Of a stretch of 64,000 bases of DNA, positions 39,422 to 51,650 are shown piece after piece. The translations under genes were made by a program, and so were the position numbers. Each line of letters starts with the position of its first letter. Within the stretch, counting starts at the first letter, position 1. Origin of the DNA: Perca fluviatilis. Its lineage: Eukaryota > Chordata > Actinopteri > Perciformes > Percidae. The notes beneath the pieces were generated by a model. It was not told where the DNA came from, did not search any database, and worked only from the letters and a program-made list of their open reading frames with translations. The stretch is taken from assembly GCF_010015445.1 (NCBI RefSeq), contig NC_053115.1:9107524-9171523 (forward strand), in the 5' to 3' direction.

Positions 39422-39519
39422 CTAAACTGGATGAATAGCTTAAATACGTAAGAATAAGTTGAAGTAGCGACAGTGGTTGAAAAAGTACAACAACATCCTA
39501 CACTGGGACACATTGATTG

Positions 39520-39590
39520 ATGTACCACAGCAGGATTCGAACCCTGGTCCTCCACACCAAAGTCCAGCAGCATAACCACTGGGCTATCTT
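39520..39590 (-). repeat. tRNA-like segment, copy B
   Basis: Minus strand AAGATAGCCCAGTGGTTATG, CTGCTGGACTTTGGTGTGGA and GGACCAGGGTTCGAATCCTG. Box A at 39573-39586 and box B at 39532-39543. A tRNA-like core with both polymerase III boxes; acceptor-stem pairing is poor, so not called a tRNA gene. Confidence 0.75.
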
Positions 39591-40598
39591 TAGATGAGGC
39601 AAGCAATGGTCCTTCGTTATTTATAAAGCATCCCTTTGATCATTAATCGCCACACCTAATGAGTGAGAGACAGTGTGAGAGAACCCTTCAAACAAGCCTT
39701 AATAAATCCACAACAGTAAATGCTATCGAAACAGCGAATTTGACCGTTAGAGGCACACGGCCTTTGTGAACGTATCGGTATAAAATTTATATGGATAAAC
39801 ATAAAAATGTGGGCATGTCAGCGATTTAAAAAAGTGGTTCGTTCTGCTCTTCGCTGGAAAATATGGACGCCTTTTATCATTGGAGCCGATGGACAGAAAT
39901 TTGTTGATCTCGTCATTTGGAAGCTCGCTGAGCCAAAAGTATGAGACGTATCACATGACTGAGCAGATTTTCTGAAACTAGACAAAAATACCTACGTTTT
40001 GATGTATAAATTGTGTATGACAAGTAGATATTGTGGGGGTGAGAGCAGTTTACAGACAAGGAACTAAGATAATTTTTTCGAAGCTTCACCCTCTAGCTGT
40101 GATGTCATCCACTCTAGCAAACGCAATACACACCCTGTTTAATCGATAAAATTTCCTGAAATAATCACTAAACTTAAACAGATTTTTCACAAAAACTGTA
40201 AAAGATATCAAAACACTGAGCACACCCCGAATACCTGAATATTTTTTGAACAGTTTAAAGTTTGAATCACGTCTGTAGGTGGAAGAATGTAGGAGGAGAT
40301 ACATTTTGAAGCAGAAGAAGATTTTAAGGAGTTGAACCCTGCTCTCATTGACTTTAATGTTAAAAAAAAGTGTTAAAAAGCTTAAAATTTTAAAAAGTAT
40401 AAATAGTAGAAAAAAAGTTGAAGAAGTCCCATCATTAGCTGAAAGAGCTGAACATTTGAAAAGTTGAATGGTTTAAATAGGTGAAAGTATGCAGAAGTTA
40501 CAGAGAGCCAAAAAACGTACGGAATAATAAAATTAAAGTTAAAAATAAAGAACCGAATAACAATAGGTGGAATGCTGTAGAACAGCATTCCCCCAACT

Positions 40599-42626
40599 AG
40601 AAAATGCATTTCCTGCGGAAAATGCGTGGGAATGCTGAATAGCTGAACTGCTAAAGCTAACTGGTTGAATAGCTGAAATCTGTAAGAAGAAGTTGAAATA
40701 GTGAGAATAGTTGAAAAAGTGGAAATCGTTAAAAAGTTGGCTTTAAAAGCTGAAAAATGACAAAATATGTAGAACATTGTGAAGTCTTTAGCTGAAGCTG
40801 AAGAATAGTTGAAAAAGTGGAAATTGGTTCAATAAGTTAAAGAAAGTAAGAGAGGGAGGGAGGAGGGATGGAGAAAGAAGAGAGAGAGAGAAAAAAAAGA
40901 GAAAGAGACAGGGAGAGAGGGAGGGAGAAGGCGGGATGGAGAGAGAAGGAGAGAGAGAGAAAAAGAGAAAGAGAGAGACAGAGAGAGAGGGAGGGAGAAG
41001 GAGGGATGGAGAGAGGACAGAGAGAGAGGGAGGGAGAAGGAGAGATGGAGAGAGAGAAGGAGAGAGAGAAAAAGAGAAAGAGACAGGGAGAGAGGGAGGG
41101 AGAAAGCGGGATGAGAGAGAAGGAGAGAGAGAAAAGAGAGAGAGAGACAGAGAGAGAGGGAGGGAGAAGGAGGGATGGAGAGAGGACAGAGAGAGAGAAA
41201 ATAGAGAGAAACAGGGAGAGAGAGAGAGAGAGAGAAAGAAAAGAGAAACAGAGAGATAGAGAGGGAGGGAGAAGGCGGGATGGAGAGAGAAGGAGAGAGA
41301 GAAAAAGAGAGAGAGAGAGACAGAGAGAGAGGGAAGGAGAAGGAGGGATGGAGAGAGGACAGAGAGAGAGGGAGGAGAAGGAGGGATGGAGAGAGAAAAG
41401 AGAGAGAGAAAAAGAGAGAGAGAAAGAGAGAGAGAGGCAGAAGGAAAGAAAAGAGACAGAGAGAGAGAGGGAAAGAGAGAGATGGAAGGAGTCCTGTAGC
41501 CTGTAGTATCTGGGTGTGTTTGTGAAAGTGTTGTCATGGTAACCAATGGCCAGTGGATATGTTTATAAACCTGCATTTATGTCTGTAATAAGTTGATGAG
41601 CAACACCTGCTGAATCTGTCACGTGCTGTGCTGCAGCTATTCAGAGTCCCTGAGAGCGAGCTCCCAAACAAAGCCTCACTGTGGCAACATAACTGCTATC
41701 AGTCAAATGACGTGATCCTGAGATCACAAGCCTTTTTGAACGTATCGGTATAAAATTTATATGGATAAACGTAAAAATGTGGTCATATCAGCGATTTCAA
41801 AAGTGGTTCGTTCAGTGTTTCGCTGGGAAATATCTAGGAGTTTGATCATTGAAGCCAATGGAGAACGATATGGACATCTTGTCATTTGGAAGCTCAACCA
41901 GCCAAAAGTAAAGCGTGACACAAAACTGAGCAGATTTTCTGAAACTAGACAAAAATACCTACGTTTTGATGTATAAATTGTGTATGACAAGTAGATATTG
42001 TGGGCGTGAGAGCAGTTTACAGACAAGGAACTAAGATAATTTTTCGAGCTTCACCCTCTAGCTGTGATGTCATCCACTCTAGCAAACGCAATACACACCC
42101 TGTTTAATCGATAAAATTTCCTGAAATAATCACTAAACTTAAACAGATTTTTCACAAAAACTGTAAAAGATATCAAAACACTGAGCACACCCCGAATACC
42201 TGAATATTTTGTGAACATTTTACATTTTGAATCACGTCTGTAGGTGGAAGAATGTAGGAGGAGATACATGTTGAAGCAGAAGAGGATTTCAAGTTGTTGA
42301 AGGCTGCTCTCATTCACTTTCAATGTTAAAAAAAGTGTTAAAAAGCTTAAAATTTGAAAAAGTATAAATAGTAGAAAAAAAGTTGAAGAAGTCCCATCAT
42401 TAGCTGAAAGAGCTGAACATTTGAAAAGTTGAATGGTTTAAATAGGTGAAAGTATGCAGAAGTTACAGAGAGCCAAAAAACGTACGGAAGAGGGAATAAG
42501 CAGAAGCAGAAAAATAAAGAAAATGGCCGACAGAAACAACAATAGTTGGAATGCTGTAGAACAGCATTCCCACTAATAAAGAACCGAATAACAATAGGTG
42601 GAATGCTGTAGAACAGCATTCCCCCA
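40599..42626. repeat. complex tandem unit, copy C
   Basis: Same head at 40599, a large GA-rich tract (40854-41489), then GTTGTCATGGTAAC...GTTTATAAAC (41532-41570). The TG-rich tract and tRNA-like segment are missing. The core (41732-42486) is more diverged between 41796 and 41930 than A is from B. The unit ends with two hairpins GAATGCTGT-AGA-ACAGCATTC at 42549 and 42601. Confidence 0.87.
40854..41489. repeat. GA-rich purine tract in copy C (636 bp)
   Basis: Purine tract with a higher-order period of about 60-120 bp (GGGAGGGAGAAGGAGGGATG and GGAGAGAGGACAGAGAGAG recur). Long frames on both strands are Arg/Glu or Ser/Leu low-complexity artefacts. Confidence 0.95.
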
Positions 42627-43126
42627 ATAATCATGTATGTGCTATAATCTTCAGCAGTATATGGGGCAAGTACAAGTAAATGGCCCAATCCCAAAGCCCA
42701 GACTCACTGACTCACGGACTTTGGTGCTTGTTCTCGCGAAATTCGTAAGGGCTTAGGGTTGTCCCAATGTTGAATTTCAAAGGGCGTGAGGGTTTGGGTA
42801 CACACTTACCGAGCTCTTTCCATCAATGCAGACTTCACCAAAGGGAGTTACCCACAGTTCAAAGCGTTGTGACGTTTACCGCGGAGACCATAGGGAAATC
42901 CGGAAATTACAAAGGTAAACAACAGCACGACACACGACCACGGAACACAGACCAACCTGTTGTTAGATATGGCCCGATACCATTTTTTGCTTCCTGTTAC
43001 CGATTCTGATACCTGAACTTGCGTATCAGCCGATACCGAGTAGCGATCCGATACCAGTGTGTCCTATATTTTATTATGTTTTAACAACTGTATACTACTA
43101 TCCCTGTATGGATGTGATATGATTTC

Positions 43127-44180
<1,054 letters not shown>

Positions 44181-44754
44181 TATCTTTGTTGTCTGTCTGG
44201 CTCAGGTTAAAGCCTTTGTAAAACATAAACAAATACAAACAATGAATGCCGTAGAACTTTCTTTTATTATCCAGTTTGACAGTCAGTTATATCGGAAAAA
44301 GAACATAAATAAACTACTTTAACGTAGATTTTCTTTAGTGCTTTATTACGTGGTATTGGATCGGTGCATAAACTCCAGTACTTACCGATACCAGTGTTTT
44401 AGGCAGTATCGGAGCGATCAGTATCGGAGCCGACCATCTCTACCTGTTGTCCAGCTTGTAAAACAAGAGTTTGAAAAAATTTGGCATCAGGCAGCCGTCT
44501 CCTGTGCATTGGCTATGTGGAAAGTAACATACTTAATATGAAAATTCCCAAACCGGCAAGTGTCAGCAACATCTTTGTTATTAAACGTTGCCAAGGTAAC
44601 ATGTGATCTTGTGAAGTGCTGTCCCAATCCCATTTATACCTATCGGAGTCCATGTGGCCTCACACACACACTCATTCACTTAGCACCTGAGATCAGTTCA
44701 GTCTGTGAGTCTTTAGTCCTTAGTCCTCAGGGCTCACTTTGGGATTGGGCCATT

Positions 44755-46755
44755 GTCTCTCTGTCGGAATCAATAACTGATGTTGGTAGTGTGATGCTAC
44801 TAAGAAAGCAGTGAACCTTCAGCAGCACTTCTAGTTCCGTGCTTGCTAAAATGTGACCTAAAAGAGGTCAGAAAAATGTAGCTACACGTTTGTTGTATTA
44901 ACCCAAAACTAATTTGTTAGCACATTTTACTCAGTGCTTCATCAGGCTCATGAAACAACCAAGAAGTTTAGAGGGCATGTAAGAAGGCAATTAACCAAAA
45001 GAGTACCTTAGATCACACACTGATACATAGTACCTATTAGTGTCAACATTTCAAGTTTATTTTTCATATATGGATTAACACAGGGTCTATGGTACAATTA
45101 AATGTATTTGGCAAGAAAACCGGTCAGCTCAGCAATAAAAACAAAACAAAACACTAGTTGCTGTAATACAAAGTAAGAGAACTAGTCATATAAAAGATAA
45201 AATTGCAATAATAATATAATGTGACAATAATAAGATAAAAAGCATGTCATTAGATGGACAAATACAAAATATACTTAAAATTTTAGTAAAGACGCACGTC
45301 AATCTATCTCAATGAGAAAACAAATGTTAAGCCCTCTATGGAGCAATACACGCACATCTCATGATGCAAGTGCATACCTTTCCTTGAGGTGTGCAAGAGG
45401 GTAATACTGTTTGGGAAATGGAGCAGGAACTTCTTCCAGTAAATCGCCTGAAAGAGTTTCTGACATTTCATGCGTTACTGGTACTTGGTATTCATCAAAT
45501 AACCCCATATGTGAAAATCTTGTGCGTATATGGATTTGGAAAAGGTTGTCTTCTTTGGCAGATCCCCTTCTGCCTTGCCTAAATATGTTATCGATAACGG
45601 TATAAAGGTTCAGTCAATGCAAGACTGAATTGCCTTTCCTTTTGTAGTGATGTGAGCACTCATATATAAGGTTTATCTCAAAGACCTGGTTGCTATCTAA
45701 CGAAATATCACAGCAAGTCCAGTAATGAATACAGATTTCGTCTTTGCTTTTAAGCGCATATGCACAGCCTTGCACATGCACACAAATATACACATACCTG
45801 TGCTCTGCTACAGCCAAAGAGAATGTGATTATGCAGTCCACTTTGTGTGTCGCCACCCGCTTGACAGATGCATCTGTTGAGCAAATCTTGATGGATTTTC
45901 AGTCTGAATTTTAAATCAAAACCACATTTTCCCTCCTTTCCTTGCTGCAAGAGCCCTTCATGTCTGTCATGCCTCCTGCCTCCCCCAGCAATCATTCATT
46001 GACAAAGCGGCGATGGAAGAAAACATTGCTGTGGATTCTTATCTTCATTGCATGTTGAGCCTGTGTGACGAATGGGAGCAACATATACTCGTGTATGTGT
46101 ACACCTCATATCAGATGAGTTTGCAATATGTTGTGCTCTTTACGGTTGTCATCTTCCTGACTTTTCATTTGACAGATTGTCTTGCATTCACATTTTCTGT
46201 ATCTTTTTGGTTCTCTTGTGTCTGTCTTGTGTTCAGTTTTTAAAGTTACCTTAATTTCTCTTGCTCCCCGTTCACCTCAGTCTACCTCTGCTTGTATTCT
46301 TCACTTTGTTCTTAGCACAGCCTCACTACCAGAATGAAGATTAACAGAGGTGGGAAGCATTTTAATTTATTTCACTCTGCTATGAATATTCAGTGTAAAC
46401 AGAGCAGTTTTTATGCATGGCTGTCAAATCTCATGTGTGCTTATTAGAGGGATAGTTAGTTTGATATGTTGGCTTACTGAATAATAGCAAACTACTTTGA
46501 CATAAGCCAACTCATTGAGGCAGGTGTGTCTGTGTGAAAGATTTGGTTATGCTCGTGCTTTCTGTGATGGTGCATGAGTGAGAGGGAAAGAACGATATGT
46601 AAATGATCTACTAGACTGACAAATGCGTCGCCATCAGTTTCTATCTGCCATGCATTCCTGTCTTAAGTTAGCATGGTTGAAAGCACTAGTTGGCTGAGGT
46701 CAAAATCAGTTCCTGCGTTGACCACATCAAATATTTCGTTGGCCATGCTATATAT
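44755..46755. other. unique sequence
   Basis: No gene or repeat recognised; short open frames have no familiar motif. Confidence 0.5.
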
Positions 46756-47350
46756 TAGGGCTGTCAATCAATTACAATATTTAATCACCATTAATCGCAT
46801 GATTGTCTATGGTAAACAAGCATTAATAGCAAATAAACATATTTTTATCTGCTCTAAATGTACTTTTTAAAAGGGATTTTTTAAAAGTTTTTAATGCTGT
46901 TATTAACATTGGAGCGGACAAATATGCTTGTTTTACGCAAATGTTTATTATTGCAACAATCCAAAACAATGACAAATACGGTCTACAATATTCTCCAGAA
47001 TAACTTCAAAGGTACTGGATGCTCAAAAATGTGCTGAAAGCATAGTATGGCAAACTCAAGCCCATCAAGCAACAACAGATGGGCATATTAACCTGAGTGT
47101 AACATTACTTGGTAATACTAACACAATCTATAGTCCCACTTTACACTTGTGAAGGTTAGTTTTTTTTAGATTTTTTTTGACAAAGACAGTCGATAGACAG
47201 GAAAGATGGGAGAGAGATGGGGGAGGACATGCAGCAAAGGGCCGCTTGGATGAACTTGGGCCGCTGCAAAGGCCTCCCCTACATGGGGCGCACGCTCTTA
47301 CTGGGTGAGCTAGAGGTCGCCCCATTATTGTGTTAATTATAACAGCCCTA
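46756..47350. mobile_element. hAT-type MITE with a SINE inside
   Basis: Ends TAGGGCTGTCAAT and ATTATAACAGCCCTA, with ATTAATCGCATGATTG-type sub-terminal sequence known from teleost hAT MITEs. Flanks are TATA-rich (CTATATAT/ATATATAT), so the 8-bp duplication is plausible but not distinctive. A tRNA-derived SINE lies at 47161-47323. Confidence 0.72.
47161..47323 (-). mobile_element. tRNA-derived SINE copy 4
   Basis: Minus strand GGGGCGACCTCTAGCTCACC, box-A-like TAGCTCACCCAGTAAGAG, shortened box-B region, GGCCCTTTGCTGCATGTCCT and a pyrimidine-rich body. Shares the CAGTAAGAGCGT variant with copy 1 at 13345, so these two belong to one subfamily. Confidence 0.82.
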
Positions 47351-48896
47351 ATATATATACAATTATTCCAAATTTGATACGGGTCATGTAAACAGCATAG
47401 ATTATTCCCTTTAGATATTCCGAATTAGGCCTTCTTTTGAATGTAGCTTTTTCTGATTTAAGATGTGGGATATGTTGATGTTATTCTGGTTGAACATGTG
47501 TACAGCGCATTCAGAATATGTGTTTTAAATTGGGGGTTTTACCACAGTTTGCGACACACAGCCTGTAGCCTATTTATGGTCAGTACTGTGCGTTTTACAC
47601 GAACCAACTAGCCAACAGTTTGCAAGGCTGGGCTAGAGATGCATGCTAAAAAGAAAAGCTCACATTTCTAGTCAGAAGGAAAAACAACCTTTTTATTTTT
47701 TATTTTTTTTTTTTTAAACATTATAAAAGACTTGGATATCGACAGGTTTTGAGATATGTCAAACAAGTCTCCCAATGCCGGAACACTTGCCGGAAGTAGA
47801 AATATTGTCTTTTTTGGAATAAGGGCAAAAACCAGAATGTTTTGTGCATGTAAACGTAGTCAATGAGGCTTACACTGTGACTCAGATGATGTGTAAATAA
47901 AAGTAGCTCAAGGCCAAGGACACTGTTGTTGTGTGCACCTTAAAATGATTATTTTTAGACTGCTCATTTAGTTGTCTGCTCTCTGTGGCAGCTCAGACCT
48001 CTCTGCCTCTGGCCTGTGAACTGCAAATTAAGACGGATATCATTGTAAACCAGGAGCTAGCATCTTTCTACACAATACTGGCTTAAAGTGTATTGTGCCA
48101 TGTCTAATGTTCGTGTTAGTGCCAGTCTGCTCAGGGAGACCTCAGCATTAAGTCGTTAGTTTCAGACAGAGCATGCATTAAATGGAGAGTAAATGCCCAT
48201 GCAGATGGCTTATAGATTAAAGTATCTTGTATATTATGTTTGCCATGCAGCCAGCTTCTGACACCATCACCAGCCTTATTGCAACCATCCTGGTGTGTGG
48301 TGGGTTTTGGTGTTGTTGAATTCTGAGTCAAATACATGTATATCAGTACACATTTCATAAAAAATGACAAAGGATCTTTACATTAAAATAAATGATCAAT
48401 ATGTGCTGCATCAACCTAACACGCAAAAAAACTGCAGAGGAGTGGAGGCATATACCAGTATACCTACGGATGGGTGAGGTAATTTGATCTCTCCTTTCAT
48501 GGAATCCAGTGGTATGGGTTTCCTATTGTGCACTGAGGTGCAGAAGAGACTCCATGCACAGCAGCCTCTGCTGGATGGATTCCCAGACACATCCACTGTG
48601 CTTCCCCATCACTAACCGTGTAAATAGACATGGGATATACCAAACACAGAGTCAGGGCATGTTGGAAGGACCCAGTGGCATAAAGAGCCAGGGCAGCTGT
48701 AACTGTGACAGCAGCTGGGAGGACAGACAGGAAGTGCCCAGCCATAATATCCTGCATGTTTCTGTTTTGATCTGCAGGAGAAGGTATACATTTTCTAACG
48801 GTTTCCTTACTACAGGTAGAGTAACAAAGTTCATGGCCGGTATTGTACCTGCACTTTAGTGTACTGCAGTTGGAGTTCTCTTTAATTACAGCTATA
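47351..48896. other. mostly unique sequence; possible MITE end near 47865
   Basis: No gene recognised. GCATGTAAACGTAGTC at 47847-47862 resembles the end of a teleost MITE; a matching left end is doubtful (CATGTAAACAGC near 47386). Confidence 0.4.
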
Positions 48897-49022
48897 TGAA
48901 GAGAGAGAGGGGGAAATGCAGCAAAGGGCCGCACGTCAGAATTGAACCCACGGCCGCTGTGGCGCGGACTGAGCCTCAGTACATGGGATGCACGCTCTAC
49001 CAGATGAGCTACCCAGGCACCC
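48897..49022 (-). mobile_element. tRNA-derived SINE copy 5
   Basis: Minus strand GGGTGCCTGGGTAGCTCATC with box-A-like TAGCTCATCTGGTAGAGC and box-B-like GGGTTCAATTCTG, then GGCCCTTTGCTGCATTTCCC. It has no long 3' body. Confidence 0.82.
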
Positions 49023-49599
49023 AAAAAAGGGTATATATTTAAAAGTAAACTGTATGCACGAATTACATATAATGAATGTGACTTTTTTTGTTGGCTTTGT
49101 AAAAAAGGGTTACTTATGACTCTTTGATTCACTATTTGATTTGGCGTTTGCTTGTATTTATTACATTTTCAGTTCTCTTGTGATGCATTATAATGGTTTA
49201 TTAGTAAGGGTGTGAAATGTCACATAAGATAAGGCATAACACAGATGCTCACACTTGGTGTGCCTCCACATTTATTTTGCTGTTGATATTAGCTGTTACG
49301 CTTTCTCTGGTAGGGTGCAGAGAAGCATTTACACCTCCGACTGGGCCTGGTGCTGGTTTATGAGATCATCTTTAGAGTACTATATACACGGTGTCTAGCC
49401 TGTACCATCTGTCATAGAAACGCTCTTCCCCCACATGGGTATCACCACATGGGTATCACCATGTGAGGGAAGTCCTCCCTCATACTCCCCTCTCCCCCAA
49501 CCTCACTGTCCTGTGTGTCAGTGGAGTTGCTGTGCTATGCTTTCTCAGTATATTTAGTCACTTCTGCTTTTGTTTAATGTGCTTTTTCTTGGGATGCTA

Positions 49600-51650
49600 A
49601 TTGGGGGCCGAGCAGCGAATCTGCGTGGATGGTGGTGCTACAACAGCCATTTAAGATTCTAAACTTTAAAAATTCATAACAAATCAGCCGAACATGCTAC
49701 AACGTCGCAACTTACGCGAAACTGTAGCCTCAATAGAGCAGAAACTGTACTTTTTTTTTTTTTTTACTTAGTGGCAGTTTTGAAGTCCATCGCTCTACTT
49801 TTTGCAAAAACTGCAAAATGTCCATCTCCTCCTACATTTTTGTTTCAATTGACACCAAATTTGGGCAACTTCATTTCCAGACTGTCCTCCACAAATTTTC
49901 CATTCAAATTTTTTGCATCAGAAATTGAGCCCACAGTGCATTAAAATGTTTAACTGCATACCGTAGTGTAAACAAATACTGCAATTTCTTCCAAACTAAA
50001 TATTTGATGTTCATGGAAAAAATTCACAACATCTGAAGATCACTAGATTTAGTGTGCAACATTTAAGAATTTTATCTCAAAAAGTGAATTTAAAATTATT
50101 TTTTTTAATTGTGTCCTCATCTACGCATAGCAGTCAATGCAAAATAGAGCATCTATGAACATCAGTTTGGCATTTATTGATCCTTGTGAAAATAAATTAC
50201 AGGCATCTCTATGCAGGGCTCCAGACAAATTTTTTTCACTAGGAGCACAGTGGCCCCCAACTGAACATTTTATGGGCGCAACCACAAAATTTAGGGGCAC
50301 ACACCGTAAATCAACATGCTAATCAAACATTCACATTTATACTAATTTCCACTGTATTACTAATAAACACTTTGATAACAGATGCAGAATGCATCTATTA
50401 TCAAAGTGTAATAGATGCAGTGCTGTTTCACATTTTATTTTGCACTTTTGAAGATGCAACATAGAAGGTAAACCTACAGCACCATCGCTGTCATGACAGT
50501 ACAAATATTAAAAAAATATACCAGCTCTAGTCTCCAGTCTACAATTACAATGAATTCAACTTAAAATTAAACATGCATTGTTTAGGCTACTAAAATAAAA
50601 ATAAACTCCTCCCTCTCTCCTCCCAAACCTGCCCTACAACCTTGAATTGAATAATTATTAGTTTCTTACTCACTGGAACTTTTATTCTTGTATTTATATT
50701 ATTCTTTTTTAGCCTGTTTTATTTTCATCATGACCGCTTTTAATTGCTCTTTAATTAATGTAAAGCACTTTGAATTGCCTTGTTGGTGAGAGGTGCTGTA
50801 GAAATCAAGCTGCCTTCAGCCTGTCAGTCAGTCCCCAGGGCAGATAAACCAACGTTGTGCCTGCTTGACTCAGAGGAAGTGTAACGTCAACAGCCCCGCG
50901 ACCTCTTTCGCCTCGATATTAATATAATATCGCAGCAAACGCTGTCTGTGTGAAGTTTTGAATTTTTTTTTACCACACTTGCAACCACTTTATCGGCATT
51001 TCCGTGACTAACTGTAACTTCAACAAAACTGCAGAGCCGACGACTCTGCTCCGTCCGCACCTCTGCGCGCGCGTGTGTGTGTGTGTGCGTGCCGGAGCTC
51101 CGCTCTCTGACAATATGCAGAGAGGACCATGGATATATTAGGAGAGGACAGATAAGCATTGTGCTTACACGCTCTCAGGTACCGAAATTTCCACGTTGAA
51201 CGTTTTCAAATTTACTGGTCGCACATGCGCGACTGGATGTAAAATTTAGCCGCACACTCTAAAATTTGGGTCGCAAAATGCGACCATTTGGTCGCAGTCT
51301 GGAGCCCTGCTATGTTGTCTTAACCAAGTACACAAATTCTCAGAATTTTCTAGCTTAAAATTCAGCATTTTCATGCAAGCGATGCCGCTTGTGACATCAA
51401 CCCAGGCTGACTCAATAAAATATAGCCCAAATAGCTAGAGGAGTCATCACCTGGACAATAGCTCACTTAGATCAGCGTTTGCCTTTGGACCCGGAGGTTG
51501 CAAGTTGAAAGCTCAATGGTCACAACGTCACATCTTATACAAAATCAGCCACTGTGCTTTGGACACCTTCCCTGTGAGTTTAAAAAGCTCGACTCCGACC
51601 ATCGCTGCAGAGCAGCTTTAATTTAGACTTTTTTTTTCCCGGACTGATAG
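49600..51650. repeat. older dispersed repeat interrupted by a hAT element
   Basis: Left part 49600-50213 (GGGGGCCGAGCAGCGAATCTGCG, CATCTCCTCCTACATTTTTG) and right part 51310-51650 look like one teleost repeat family split by the insertion at 50214-51309. The right part has a tRNA-like stretch (ATAGCTCACTTAGATCAGCG ... GGAGGTTGCAAGTTGAAAG, 51461-51520) with a fair box A and a poor box B. Family and full limits uncertain. Confidence 0.5.
50214..51309. mobile_element. hAT-type element (CAGGGCTCCAGAC ends)
   Basis: 1,096 bp with perfect 13-bp TIRs CAGGGCTCCAGAC; CTATG directly flanks both ends (50209-50213 and 51310-51314), though a full 8-bp duplication is not visible. GGTCGCA/TGCGACC motifs repeat near the right end. 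Its inner segment 50812-51190 is homologous to the core of the element at 5563-6197. Confidence 0.82.

Larger units (their letters stand above)
38177..40598. repeat. complex tandem unit, copy B
   Basis: Starts AGAAAATGCATTTCCTGCGG. Order: head, GA-rich tract (38637-38818), GTTGTCATGGCTAC...GTTTATAAAC segment, TG-rich tract (38915-39421), tRNA-like segment (39520-39590), core (39760-40556). The last 40 bp carry a GAATGCTGT-AGA-ACAGCATTC hairpin. The core is nearly identical to copy A. Confidence 0.9.

Noticed and set aside
39520..39590. True tRNA gene
   Set aside because: Box A and box B are good, but the ends do not pair into a convincing acceptor stem and the segment is part of a repeated unit.
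38827..39606. Minus-strand open frame of 259 codons
   Set aside because: Mostly Thr/His from the TG-rich tract plus the tRNA-like repeat.
40788..41576. Long open frames on both strands over the GA-rich tract
   Set aside because: Arg/Glu and Ser/Leu/Pro runs arise from the purine repeat; no domain or non-repeat coding signal.
37746..42323. Similar minus-strand frames (MYLLLHSSTYRRDS...) in all three tandem cores
   Set aside because: They are conserved because the DNA repeats are conserved; no known domain, and the differences between copies do not look selected. Worth a codon-substitution test only if the family proves mobile.
48497..49132. Minus-strand open frame of 211 codons
   Set aside because: The central part translates a tRNA-derived SINE (GAWVAHLVERASH...); flanks show no conserved motif or splice logic.
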